The notes below the pieces were generated by a model. It saw only the letters and a program-made list of their open reading frames with translations, did not search any database and had not been told where the DNA came from. A stretch of DNA of 64,000 bases. Source: Blepharisma japonicum. Its lineage: Eukaryota > Ciliophora > Heterotrichea > Heterotrichida > Blepharismidae. Below, piece by piece: positions 33,357-43,969 of this stretch (position 1 is its first letter; each line of letters starts with the position of its first letter). The DNA is taken from NCBI GenBank assembly GCA_949751835.1, contig CATKHK010000031.1, forward strand, positions 310,001-374,000. Direction: 5' to 3'. The position numbers and the translations under genes are program-made.

Positions 33357-35168
33357 TTAAATTAAATTGCCGTTAGCAAAAATATTTTTCGGGTCAATTT
33401 CTTTTTTCACACCTTTTATCATTGACAACCCTGGCTCTCCTACTGCTTGATTCATGAATTTTTTCCTCAATTTTCCTACTCCATGATGGTGGCTGAGAGA
33501 TCCGCCGCATCTCAAAATTTCTTCTCTGGCTTCATCCTCAATTTCACAATAGGCTTGTACTGGATTAGGAACTCCTGTGTGGAAAAATCCGAAATATACA
33601 TAAATGCAGCAGCCTGTATCGTAAACTTGTGTAATTCTTGACGAAATAAATGGTCTCTTTTTGACTCCCCGTGCCGCACATGAGGCTTCTATGCATTTCT
33701 ATGTAAAATTTACAGGCAAGTTTTTAAGCAGAGAATCCAGCTTATCCCAAGAAATGGCAGTCTCAAAGGATTCTGCGACTAAGTCATATTCCATGCCGAA
33801 ATCTCTTAAATAAGCTATCATATAGGTCAAAAAGTATCCACGGATTCCATTTTCAGGGCCGCCACGTAGCCCTTTGAACCTTCTTGCGAGCTGATTAATT
33901 TGTCTTTGTTGTAAATTGACGATATCTCTGTTTCCTTCATAGACAAGTGTGCAGGCACATAGCTGTTTTGGGTCGAATTTTTTAATTGTAAGTAGATAAT
34001 ATTTTTTTACTTTGTCCATAAAATGCTTAAATTGAGAATTTTCAGCAGGCTTTAAGGCGAGGGCGAATTGGAATTGTAAGTTGTCGACTAAGCGGACGCT
34101 GGCTGGGCGTATGTTGCTAGTCCCGACAGCTTTCATGAATTTGGTGCCTAATTCGAAGTTAGGGAAAACGTAAGAGTCGAAAACTTTGCATTGTGGGAGA
34201 TTCTTGATTTTGATGGTAGCACGAGTAATTATCTATATAGAAAATACCCCAAATAAGCCTTCACTACCTAATAAAAATTGATTTACATTTGGTCCTGTAG
34301 ACATTCTTGGTGCATTGCAAGGCTTTTCCCAGGTTCCTAAAGGAGTGACAATTCTTATTGTAAGGACAATATCATCAATATTTCCATATACGTTTTTCTT
34401 CATCCCTGACGCATTTGTGCTAATCCATCCACCCAAAGTTGAAAACTCTGCAGAATCAGGCTCATGCCCACAACAAACTCCGTATCTAGCCAATTCTTTT
34501 TCTAAATCTTTTCCTGCAATTCCAGCTTCCACGACTGCTGTCATAGCTGTCATATTAACCTCCCTGACATGGTTCATTTTGCTTAAATCCACCGAGCAAA
34601 TAGTTCTTTTTTCATTAGGGTCCAGCTGTAGCGCATGAGTTACATTGGTCCCACCTCCAAAAGGAATTAGAACCACATTCAGTTCTGTAGCCAATTTTAC
34701 AATCCCTTCAACGTGTTCTTCTGTTCCTGGGTACACGACGATATCCACTGTCCTTTCAAATTTCCCAAACTTAACTATAAACATTTCTTGCAATGTGTGG
34801 CCATGAGAATGGAAAGCACGGTCTTGGTCATCTTCAGTAACGTGGAGAGAAAATGGCTTTACACGGTCAAAAAAGGCTTGGTTTCGCACTGGAGGGTCGA
34901 CGGGGATTGAGTTTTGAAGTGTAGCTTTATTGGCTAAATCTAAGCCCATATCACACATAAACTGCACAAAGGAGGGGAGGACTTTGCCAGAGTAAATGTA
35001 TCGATTTCCTTGGAGCTCAACCTGGTTTTTGGAGTTTAAGCGGAATTTTGTGTCTGTAAAGCCCTAAATAGAGGTTACCCAGCCATCAGGTTTAAACCAT
35101 GTGTATTTTGGTGTGTGTTGGCCAAGATGGTTACTAATGAGTGAGAGTCTACGGACTGAAGATTCCAT
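33357..35168 (-). CDS. AGPS: Alkyldihydroxyacetonephosphate synthase (ether-lipid synthesis), peroxisomal
   Basis: 588 residues after removing three 15-nt introns. The FAD-binding domain includes IPFGGGTNVTHAL, VEAGIAGKDLEKEL, CCGHEPDSAEFSTLGGWIST, NASGMKKNVYGNIDD, PRMSTGPNVNQFLLGSEGLFG. The C-terminal cap includes RPASVRLVDNLQFQF, GYFLTYMIAYLRDF, SFETAISWD, TQVYDTGCCIYVYF and the active-site histidines SLSHHHGVGKLR. It ends NIFANGNLI. The N-terminus has R7-L8-x5-H14-L15, a perfect PTS2 peroxisomal signal. The enzyme exchanges the acyl group of acyl-DHAP for a fatty alcohol, the committed step of ether lipids. Intron placement is supported by alignment to AGPS on both sides of each junction. 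Confidence 0.95.
33699..33713 (-). other. 15-nt intron in AGPS
   Basis: Minus strand gtaaattttacatag, phase 0. Removal joins LKNLP to KCIEASCAARG and opens the frame to the conserved HHH segment. Confidence 0.9.
34233..34247 (-). other. 15-nt intron in AGPS
   Basis: Minus strand gtattttctatatag, phase 0. Removal joins GSEGLFG to IITRATIKIK, matching the family's GSEGTLGVITEATIKI. Confidence 0.95.
35064..35078 (-). other. 15-nt intron in AGPS
   Basis: Minus strand gtaacctctatttag, phase 0. Removal joins KPDGW to GFTDTKFRL, matching the family's NGWGYNDSKF. Confidence 0.95.
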
Positions 35169-35251
35169 TTATAATGGAGAGAAAGAGAATAATTAATAAA
35201 ATCAATAATATTTTACTATATATTAAACTTGTAAGTAGGATAAAAGGTGGT

Positions 35252-36085
35252 TTATGCCTTTTCCATGTTTTCAATGAAATTTATTTGAAAAGAGCCTCTG
35301 CGATGCTTTATGATTTCTCCTTCTAAATTTATCTCTAATGATTTGCGTCTTTGTGATATTTTATGTAAGTCTAAGTTATCAAAAACCATTGACGGGTTTT
35401 CCAATTCTTTTCTGGCTTCCACATTTAATGATTTTTTACTTTCCAAACTAGTATCAAAAATTTTTATTTTTGTTGGTTTTGGTGTTTCAACAGGCAATGA
35501 ATAGCTTTTTATAGGCCTGGCAGAGGAGAAGCTCTTTAAAGTAGCTTTATTTAAAATTGGGGAAGTTTGACCATCTCCAGACAGTTTTGAAGTGCCCAGA
35601 ATATTGGAATCGGACTGTTTTGTGCTATTATAAGAGGATTCTTTAATTATTTGGTTGACATTGTCTGATTTTTGTATAAATTTTAATAAGGCTTCTTCAA
35701 AGTTTGGATTTTTATTTGAAATTTCTTTGGGAGATTCTAATCTAGAATTAGGGTGGGACCTTATTTTATTGCTGCTTCTTATATTAAGCCTTATATTTAC
35801 TTTAGATGAGGCTTGGTGTACTTTTATTTCTGGCAAAATTGCATTTTTTTCGCTCTTAGTGTAATTGAGAGAAATTTTTGGCTGGGCTTGGGAATTTCCA
35901 TGTGTAAACTTTTCTTGGTGATTTTTAGTAAGAAATAGAGAAGGTGGGTCTATTTTAAGAGATATTTTATTTGGTGACGCTGCTGATGTCCTTATCCTTC
36001 TATGCTTAGGCCTTTCTTTTGCTGTTTTATTTAGTGTCTTGCGAATTACATAATTTACTTCTTCTTTACCTTGTGTGGATCCCAT
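35252..36085 (-). CDS. Unknown basic, Ser/Lys/Asn-rich protein
   Basis: 277 residues, ATG to stop, no TGA and no intron needed. Starts MGSTQGKEE; Gly2 could be myristoylated but position 6 is Gly, so this is weak. Rich in Ser, Lys and Asn, probably disordered, with basic clusters (KERPKHRRIRTSA; KISQRRKSLEIN and KHRRGSFQIN near the C-terminus, both with RRxS-type phosphorylation motifs). No family recognised. Confidence 0.7.
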   Translation of the reverse strand: MGSTQGKEEVNYVIRKTLNKTAKERPKHRRIRTSAASPNKISLKIDPPSLFLTKNHQEKFTHGNSQAQPKISLNYTKSEKNAILPEIKVHQASSKVNIRLNIRSSNKIRSHPNSRLESPKEISNKNPNFEEALLKFIQKSDNVNQIIKESSYNSTKQSDSNILGTSKLSGDGQTSPILNKATLKSFSSARPIKSYSLPVETPKPTKIKIFDTSLESKKSLNVEARKELENPSMVFDNLDLHKISQRRKSLEINLEGEIIKHRRGSFQINFIENMEKA

Positions 36086-36139
36086 TTAATATTTGTACCA
36101 ATGAAAAATATTTCTTTAATGAAGCATCATTTTCTATAT

Positions 36140-36775
36140 AAATTATAATTCTTAAGTTTTTTTATATATCAGGGCAAGCATTCATTAAATTTTTTATTTG
36201 TTCCCATTTATCATAGTTTTGACTAAAGCGGTTACTATAATTTGTCCAATAGAAACTCTAAATTTTAATATTAAAAAATAAAAAATTTATAAGAAAAATG
36301 TTTTCGGAAATAAATGAGATCAATGAGCTTATTAAAAAAATTTGGTCTTTTGCAATTCTCTGTGATATCTAATAAGCTCAGGAATAAATTAAAAAATGGA
36401 CAAAGTCTCCCCCTCCTGATAAAATGTTAGGAATTTATCATGCAAACGTTATAGTCTTCGCATTAAATTTGGACCTATTTGTTCCTTTTAGGCCTGCATA
36501 CAATTATTTTCACTTCAAAAGCTAAACCAAAGGTTATCTCTTTTTTGTCTAATGAATAAAAATCTATTCAGTCATTTGCAAAATCATTCGCTAAATTTTT
36601 CAAAATATTTTTTGCATCATTATTTTCCCTATCAATAAACGACAAAAAGCAATAATTTTTATTATGATTTTTGAGTACTTTCAAGAATATACAATTTTCT
36701 ACTCAACTCTCTTCTTTTTAGGCATTAATTTTGCTTTTCTAAATAAATCCATTAATCCAACTTAGCAAAAAATTT
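36140..36775 (-). pseudogene. Decayed copy of the 3' end of the DnaJ/thioredoxin gene
   Basis: This segment matches 39240-39880 closely in several blocks. Examples are tctccccctcctgataaaa (36406 versus 39516, offset 3110), the long near-identical run ending caatcaataaa around 36560-36640 versus 39690-39750, and ttaatccaac at 36762 versus ttaatccagg at 39872. It covers the last ~140 codons plus ~220 bp of 3' flank of the intact gene. The frame is broken by indels and stops and the 5' two thirds are missing. Identity in the best 80 bp is very high, so this copy is younger than the decayed ABCA copy. It lies in the same orientation, 3.1 kb away, with the kinase gene between. Confidence 0.85.
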
Positions 36776-37519
36776 TAGAGGAAAACACCTTTCTATTGCA
36801 TTTTTAGGACAACCTGAGCCAAATAGAGCTAGATAGAGCCCACTACCAGTCTACAAGACATTCCTATAGGGTCAGATTTCCAGATAATCTAAAAGAGTTA
36901 TTGAGCCAGATAAAGCCAACAGATCTAGGCGTATTCATCTATGAACTTTGAAAGGAGTTATAAAATTAAAAAGCCCTTCAGGAGAGTAGTCTGTAGGATT
37001 TTCAGTTTATTAATAAATTGATAGTAAAATCAAAAGCTAATTTCTGTTATGAAAAAAATATGAATGCTTATAATTAAAAGTATACAATTTTACGTTTTCA
37101 CTAGTCTAATTCATAAAGTTTATTATTTCAAAGTTCGATGTTAATTTAATAATATTCTGCCTACACTTGTGCTATTTTCGATATAAATTACTAAGTCTGC
37201 TTCTTATTTAATTTTTTTCTAGCTTGATTATGATTGATTTTATACCTAAGCTTTTGGTGTAATTATTTTTTATTAGATGAAAAGGTAAAGAATGCAAATT
37301 TTATTTGGTGTGATGATTGAAATTTACCCAGCTGAGAGGTGAATTAAGCGATTCTTGATTGGCGCTTTGGCACATAACAAGCAATCTCTCTATTTTTAAT
37401 ATATTTTAAAGATAGATTTGGCGTCTATTTACTCTTCTGAAGTTGATTTTCACCTCTTAGCTTGCTGATATCTAGAATTATCAAATTCTCTTTAAAACGG
37501 AGCCCATTATATTATTGAG
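36776..37519. other. Intergenic DNA with a short orphan open stretch
   Basis: AT-rich DNA between the decayed DnaJ/thioredoxin copy and the kinase gene. Its one notable part is a plus-strand stretch open for 51 codons with one TGA=Trp (36808-36963), ending in TAA and lacking an ATG. It is more GC-rich than its surroundings and protein-like (YRVRFPDNLKELLSQIKP). This may be the remnant of a C-terminal exon from another gene; I do not recognise it. Confidence 0.4.
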
Positions 37520-38710
37520 ATGAAAGCTATCTTTATACTTCTAAATTTCAGTTTTTTCATTGCTTTAAAAACTTATTTTAAATCGCATTGTCTCCAGCTC
37601 CAGCATACTCACTTTTACAGGCTCAATTGCAAAATTGTAAACTTAAAGGATTTTATGTCAAAATTGAACCACTTTTTACCTTTAATTTATAATCTTAAAA
37701 GACTTTCTTACCTTCATATTAGTTGAAATAATTATTTAACAAATGCTTTTGAAGTTGAGGATCATCTCAATCTTGGAGGTTATGGGACTATTTATAGAGT
37801 CATAAAGAGAAGTAATTTTTATTCAGGCGATCAAAAAGTGTATGCAATGAAGGCTGTCGTCTGGGATAGCCCAAGTTGGAAGGACATTGAAACTGAGATG
37901 CAAGTGCTCTCATTGGCCAATCCATATAAGCTCCATTTAGACTGCTTTTTTGTGAGCGACAATACTTTGTTTATGATCATAGATTATTGTGGAAATGGCG
38001 ACCTTCTTAAAGCGATAGCAGGAAAGATTGAAGATCATGAGCTGTTTGAAGAAGACGAAATCTGAAAATATTTTATACAGATCTGCTTTGGGCTAGAGTC
38101 TCTACACTCCAATAGATTTATTCATCAAGATCTTTGTCCACAAAATATCCTTTTAGACGAAAGTAAAGACATTAAAATAGTTGATTTTGGCATTTCTCGC
38201 TTTTTGCGAACAAAAACAGCTCAGGAAGATTTTGCTTATCAATCTCCTAGGACTCATAGTGGAGATACCCAAGATAAAGAAAGTGATGTTTGGGCAGTTG
38301 GCTGCATTTTATATTATCTCTGCAACCTTGAACATCCTTTTGGGGATAATTTGAATAAAATGAAAGATGAGACTCATAAGCCAATACGAAGTGAATACTC
38401 GAATGAATTGAGGAATTTCGTTGATTGGTGCTTAAAAAAGCAGAGAATAGAAAGGCCGACTATATCTGATATCCTAACTCATGATTTTGTAGTCAACAAA
38501 ACTCTAAGCTTAGGCATTACAATTCCACAAGCATCTGCTATGAATGCAGCTATTTACCAAATTCAACTCAATAAAGTAAAGGAAAGAAATGAGCATCTTG
38601 AAAATGACCTATCTGAATATAAAAGAGAGAACATGATCCAAAAAAATGAAATTGAGTCGCTTAAAAAAGAAATAGCCCTCTTAAACGGAATAATAAATAC
38701 TAATAATTAA
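37520..38710 (+). CDS. Protein kinase-like protein with unusual catalytic loop
   Basis: 396 residues if started at 37520; TGA=Trp at two sites. The first ~75 residues are Phe/Leu-rich and uncertain; ATG at 37655 (MSKLNHFL) is an alternative start. The kinase domain spans ~80-330: Gly loop LNLGGYGTIYRV, ATP lysine in YAMKAV (K110), catalytic loop IHQDLCPQN (D204), VDFGIS (D222) and DVWAVGCILYYL. The HRD arginine is Gln and the conserved Lys of HRDLK is Cys, while both key aspartates remain. A C-terminal coiled coil follows (~350-390). The general shape recalls NEK-type kinases. Activity is uncertain: the Lys-to-Cys change is rare in active kinases. The gene is framed by two copies of the DnaJ/thioredoxin 3' region. 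Confidence 0.75.
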
Positions 38711-39461
38711 AACTATAGGGTGCATAAAGGTTAAACCGTATTATGGTATCGTTGACGACTACTGGAAATTTGATTTGAATACAAAATTAGCTAACAATCT
38801 ACTTTAAGATACTTTTTATTAATAAAGATTGCTTTTAATCTTTCTATTATTCTTTTATTATATATTTTTGCAACTAAAAGCCTTTATCAATAATAAAAAT
38901 ATATATATTAGGTGAATATTAAAATTTATTGAATTGTAAAATATAAGCCAATATGATTATACCAGTTTTCTAGTTTTTTTTTAGATCCAAATCATCTTTC
39001 ATTTTCAAATATATATATTTCAATCTTCAAAATGCAGATCTTACAACTTTGAAATGAGGATTGCAAATATAAACAACTATAATTAAAATAAAATCCTTTA
39101 GCATACCTTTCTTCGAGTTTCCATACTTCCCCCATTGACAAAAGAACCATTGAAAAAATTCATATTTTTTGGCAAACTCTGCCTTTGTGATCAATTTTCT
39201 ATTTTTGGAATATATATACACTATTAGCTTCGATGCGATTCTGATACAATTTCTAAGATTTTTTTATATATCAGTAAAGTATTCATAAAATTTTTTAATT
39301 TATTCCAATTTATAATTTATTTTGACTAAAGCAGCTATATAATTTGTCTAATAGAACCCTGAATTTATATATTAAAAATAAAAGAATTTTGACGAACTTA
39401 TAAGAAAAGTATTTTCAGAATAAATAATATTAATGAGATTATCTAAAAAATGATGACTTTT
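38711..39461. other. AT-rich intergenic region
   Basis: About 750 bp with no supportable gene. From about 39240 to 39461 it is the 3' flank of the DnaJ/thioredoxin gene that is also present in the duplicated copy at 36140-36350. The minus-strand open stretch at 39027-39221 is short, has no TGA-aware extension of note and is probably chance. Confidence 0.6.
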
Positions 39462-40880
39462 TTATAATTCTGTACGTGATTCAATAAGCTCAGGAATGAA
39501 TTCTAAATGGATAAAGTCTCCCCCTCCTGATAAAATGTTAGACAGTTTATCATGAAGGCATTTGTAGTCTTCACAGTCAATTTGGACGTATTTTTTTCTT
39601 TTAGGCCTATATGCGACTATTTTTCCTTCAAAGGCTAAGCCAAAGGCTGGATATCTTTTTTTGTCGACCCAATAAAAATCTATTTGGTCATTTGCAAAAT
39701 CATTCGCTAAATTTTTCAAAATATTTTTTGCATCATTATTTTCTCTATCAATAAACCACAAAAAGCAATAATTTTTATCAGATTTGGAGCACTTTCCAGT
39801 GATATACAAATTTCTACTTAATTCCCTTATTTTTGAGGCATGATTTTTGCTTTTCTCAATAAATCCATTAATCCAGGCTAAAATTTCTTCTTTTCTTTGT
39901 TCGCCTTTAAACTTATCTACCTCACTTTCTTCATCTAATCCAATAAGTGTAGGAAATTCATTGATGCTATATTTTTTGACTAGCTCAGTTTCAGTTGACC
40001 TGATTTCTCCAAAATTTACTTTTCCTTTGAATTCTTTTGAAAATGCTTTGAGTTGAGGGGAAGTAACTTTTCTATCAGTAAAAATCAAAATTTTTGCGAC
40101 GTTTGGGTCAACTTCAATAAATTCATGGAAATTTCTGGTGTTTACTAGCCTCACAAAGCTTTGCATTTTATTTATAGCAAAATCACTCATGGCTTGAAGA
40201 GTTTTTTCCCCTTTATAAAGCTCAGGATATTCTGCTGTATTATCTGAAAACAGCATAATAGAAGGATAATACTTAATACTGTACTCGTCGCATAATTCTT
40301 CTTCTTCCTCACAATCAATTGCTGCAATTTTTATAATTCCAGCCAATTTTACTGCCATTGTAATCCACAAGTCTTTAATTTCTTCGCAAGCCTGACTATG
40401 AGCTGAGAAAAAATTAATAAGTCAAACCTCATTTCTCCTAAACAACTTATTGATATTAGCCAAATCTATAGTTATAACATCAGTATTTCCATAAGGATTT
40501 GGCTTATTATCATCAAACAATTTCTGTTTTTTTCCTCCGAAAAATTGATTATACCTGTCTCCAAATCTGACTTTCTGCTCATTTTTTGAACTTTCTTGTT
40601 CCTGGTGCTTTTTCAGGCCAGCTTCTCCATATTTGTCATAAATTGCTCTTTTTTCTGAATCCATTAGAACTTCATAAGCACTAGCAATTTTCATGAACAT
40701 TTTTTCAGCTTCTTCTTTATTGTCTTCATTTTTGTCTGGGTGGTATTTTAAGCTAAGTTTTTTGAATGATCGCCTGATTGTTTGTTCGTTTGCATCAATG
40801 TTCACATTTAAAAGCTTGTAATAGTTTTCTTCAGCTTGGACTAGCAAATAAGCTGAAAAGAAAAACAAAAGTTTTCACAT
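39462..40880 (-). CDS. ER-type DnaJ protein with degenerate thioredoxin domains
   Basis: 472 residues. The start at 40880 (M-W-KLLFFFSAYLLVQA) uses a TGA=Trp as second codon and gives a clear signal peptide, so this start is preferred over the internal Met. A J domain lies at ~19-85 with HPD at 47-49. Then a spacer and a thioredoxin-like domain begin at EVWLINFFSAHSQAC (~151-165). The usual WCxxC active site is replaced by AHSQAC, leaving only the second Cys, so disulfide exchange is unlikely. Further thioredoxin-like strands follow (KYYPSIMLF, NEFPTLIGL). This is the DNAJC10/DNAJC16 type arrangement. It would recruit Hsp70/BiP in the secretory pathway. No KDEL-like end (ESRTEL). A partial decayed copy lies 3.1 kb away. 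Confidence 0.85.
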
Positions 40881-40940
40881 ATAATACACGTGTTCAAATA
40901 TGGAATTATTAGAAAATTAATTGAAAAGATATGAGAAGAA

Positions 40941-43883
40941 TTACTTATGCTGAGGCTTGACTCCTTTAGTAACTGTTACGAATCCTTCGTTATCGACTTC
41001 TTGTTCTGATTTCTTTCTTTTAGGAGGTTCTTCTCTCTTAGTTTCTTCAGCTTTTTTAGGATCAGCTTTTTTCGAGTTCATGAACCTAGGCCTAGGACCT
41101 GATTCTGGCTCTTTTCTTTCTTGAGCCAGTGGTGGCCTTGTGAAAGGCTTACTTTCTATTGGCCTTTGAGCAGCTTGGGTAATTTTTTGTGTAGGGGCAT
41201 TTTCAGGCTTAGCTTGCTCAGGTGCTTTGGTGGCTAGCTCTGCCTTCTTGCCAGAATTCACAAATTTCTTTGGCCCAGTAGAAGCTGCTGGCTGGGTTTT
41301 TTCTTCTTCTTTTATCTCTTTTCTCCATCCAGTTGTAGGTGCAGTATCTTCATTCCTTCTGAACCCTTCATCATTTCTTCTAAATCCTTCTTTTTGTATG
41401 AATTTTCTGTTTTCTTGCTCCCTTCTCATTTCTTCAGCTCTTGCAGCATCTGCTTTCTTTTGCCTTTCTTCAGCTTCTTTTCTATTTTTCTCATCCTCTT
41501 CTTTTTTCTTTTTATCACTAATAAACCTGCTTTCTGCTTCTTCAACGGCTATTTTCTTATATGCTTGTTTCATTTTTTCAGTCCATTCTTCAACCTGAGC
41601 TTCATAAACAACCATGGCTCTTTTTTCTTCATTTTGTATGAAATCGCGCTTGAGGTCTTTGACCCTTAGAAGTTTATTCTTTAAGCTGATATCATGCTCA
41701 TATCTTTCTCTGAGGATACTTTTTTTACTTTGGATTTCTTGTTCAGTATTTTTTTCCCATTGTTCAAGGAGAATTGGGATGATGGTTTCTCTTTTAGCAC
41801 GCTCGAAGTATTCAAGCTTTCTTTGTTCTTCAGTCATGATGCGCTCTTTTTCACGTTTTTCTTTTTCAACGAGTCTTAAACAGAGCTTGTGGATTGCTTC
41901 AGGCCCAATGGCAACTAACTCATCATCAGTCATGTCATCAAGTCTTCTTCCATCAATATTCATTTCTTTTGGTGTAAACCCTTGTGCTTTGATTCTATAA
42001 ATCCACAAATAAATTTCTTCCAAAATAATTGCCTTTTTCTCCTGCTGCAGTTTTGCCAATTTTATATCAATTTCTACCTGTTTCTGCTTCTCTTTAAAAT
42101 CTTTATCAATTTTAGCTTTTTCTTCTTCCTTAGTTTTCTTGTCTTGGTCTTCTTTAGTTTTCTGCTCTTCTTCTCTATTGCTCCAAATCTTACTCATTTC
42201 TTCTTTCTTCTTGTTTAATTCTTCTTGGTCTCTTGCCAAGCTTTCTTCTACTTGTTTAAAGCAGTTATGGTGCAAATTTCTTCTTTTTTCAGCAATTTCT
42301 TCTTTTTTGATGGTAAGATAGCTTTCTTGTAAGTATTTTTTAATTTGGGTCAATTTTTGGGTTGGGTTTGCCTTTTCAGATTTGTCTTTGAAAAGAATGG
42401 CTGACCTTATATAGTCAATTTTAATAGAAAGGGAAGAGTTTTTGGCGATATCAAGGATATATTCTTCAAGGGTTTCGTAAGGGATGAAGTCAATGATTTT
42501 GCAGAAAGTATCAACTTTCATGCTTGAGTAACATTTGCTGAGCTGTCCTAAGACACGTCCGACAAGCAGTCTTTCAATGATTGGTATATAAATAGCGAGC
42601 TCAGGGTTGTCTTTAAGTTTTGAAAGAACAGGTTTCACTTTATGTGAAAGGGTTAGTGGCAAAAACTGGTTTTCTAATAAATAATACAGCTCTTTTACTT
42701 CATCTGATGCACCTTCTACAATATTTTTAGTCAATAATAGCTGAATTAGCTGTTCTCTTGATAAGACGCCCGAGGATTTTAACATGCTTGCCAATTTCAT
42801 TGCCAAATCATGATTTAATTGGGTCTCTTCTTGTATGGAGTTAATATCTTCAGCTAATTTATAGGTTGGAATTGCCAGAGTGGCTAAGACGACTAAGCTT
42901 GAAATATTTTTATCTTTTTCGCCTGAGAAGCTTTTATTGTGTCTCCTATGAGTAATCAAGCATAAGTAGTGGGCATAAGCATGGAATAAATAGTGTCCAG
43001 CTTTCCAAAAAACCCGGGCTAAGCTACCCCAATATCTTACAAGAGAAGCAGGTGGGTTTTTCCTATACTGCATAAGGTGATGGGTGTCTTCAGCTGTTTT
43101 GAAAGCTTCTTGCCAGAGATCGAGGTCCATGCAGACGTCAATTTGTTTTTCTCTGATTTTTATTAAGCTGCTGATAGTTTCTTCATCATCTAAACTTATA
43201 TAATAATTTAGAGTCGTTGCCATATTTTTGTGATTTTTAATAATATTTTGCAAATGGACTCTTAAAGTCTCACATAGCCTCTTGCACTCAAAATGCCTTT
43301 TATGTCTGAAGCAAAAGTCAAGTGCTTGTATGGCTGTATCTCTATAAGCTGCCACCATTTTCCCATTTGTTTTTAAGATATCTAAGCAAAGCTTATAGGT
43401 CTCCCATAGGAACTTTAAGGAGTTTGTGATGATTTCAGCTTTTTCTCTTTCGTGCTGGACTGGCATTGTGGAGGCCAGTAATAGTTTTTCAGGCTGCTCT
43501 TCAGCTTCTAAGTCACCAATGTCAATGGTTTCTGAGTAATCTTGTAAGGCCTGGTCAACTTTGGCCTCAGCTTTCTGGCGGAGACGTTCTAAGACTGTTT
43601 GTAAGGACTGCGGGGTGATATTTTGGACAGCATTTCTAAAAACGAGAAGGGCTTCTTTGAGGAACTTGATGTTTTCTAGCTTTGCACAGAGCTCCACATG
43701 ATGAATCTATATAGGTGATACCATGATTTTGTCAAAAGTCATTTGAGATCCACGACGCTTGCTTGTAATTCCTTCATGGAACGCTAATAAAGCGCTTTCA
43801 TCATTTCCGCTTTCAAGAAGTTCTACTTAATAGGTACCTTCACCGTGTTTCAAGGTGCTTTCTAGCTGATAAGCTTGAGCCAT
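40941..43883 (-). CDS. eIF3a: Translation initiation factor eIF3 subunit a
   Basis: 970 residues after removal of two 15-nt introns near the 5' end. The N-terminus MAQAYQLESTLKHGEELLESGND leads into the helical repeats of eIF3a. The PCI domain (~300-500) contains YLFHAYAHYLCLI-like helices and the linker LLVGRVLGQLSKCYSSMKVDTF. A long Lys/Glu-rich spectrin-like coiled coil follows (~520-760). The C-terminus has short RRNDEGFRRNE-type repeats and a basic Pro/Lys tail. eIF3a is the scaffold of eIF3 on the 40S ribosome. Its length is shorter than human (1382) because the C-terminal repeat region is reduced. It lies 60 bp upstream of the DnaJ gene in the same direction. Confidence 0.9.
43707..43721 (-). 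other. 15-nt intron in eIF3a
   Basis: Minus strand gtatcacctatatag, phase 0. Removal joins TFDKIM to IHHVELCAKLE. Confidence 0.9.
43823..43837 (-). other. 15-nt intron in eIF3a (phase 1)
   Basis: Minus strand gtacctattaagtag. It interrupts a codon after its first base (GAA split g|aa) and, if retained, places TAA in frame. Removal joins LKHGE to ELLESGND. The only non-phase-0 intron found here. Confidence 0.8.
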
Positions 43884-43969
43884 CTTGAAATTATAGTAAA
43901 TATATGGCATATAGACGCTTATTATGGAAGAATTAAGTCTTTGAGCCAATCCTTAATTATTAACTTAAA

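Noticed and set aside
34233-34247. Reading TAG as a sense codon in AGPS
   Set aside because: Keeping the 15 nt would insert five residues absent from the family at a conserved junction; splicing restores the alignment exactly.
36140-39880. Long direct repeats as mobile-element ends
   Set aside because: The repeated DNA is the coding end and flank of a host gene, with no transposase, terminal inverted repeats or target duplications visible.
41227-42321. Several Ser/Phe/Leu-rich plus-strand open frames
   Set aside because: They are shadows of the Lys/Glu-rich coiled coil of eIF3a on the other strand.
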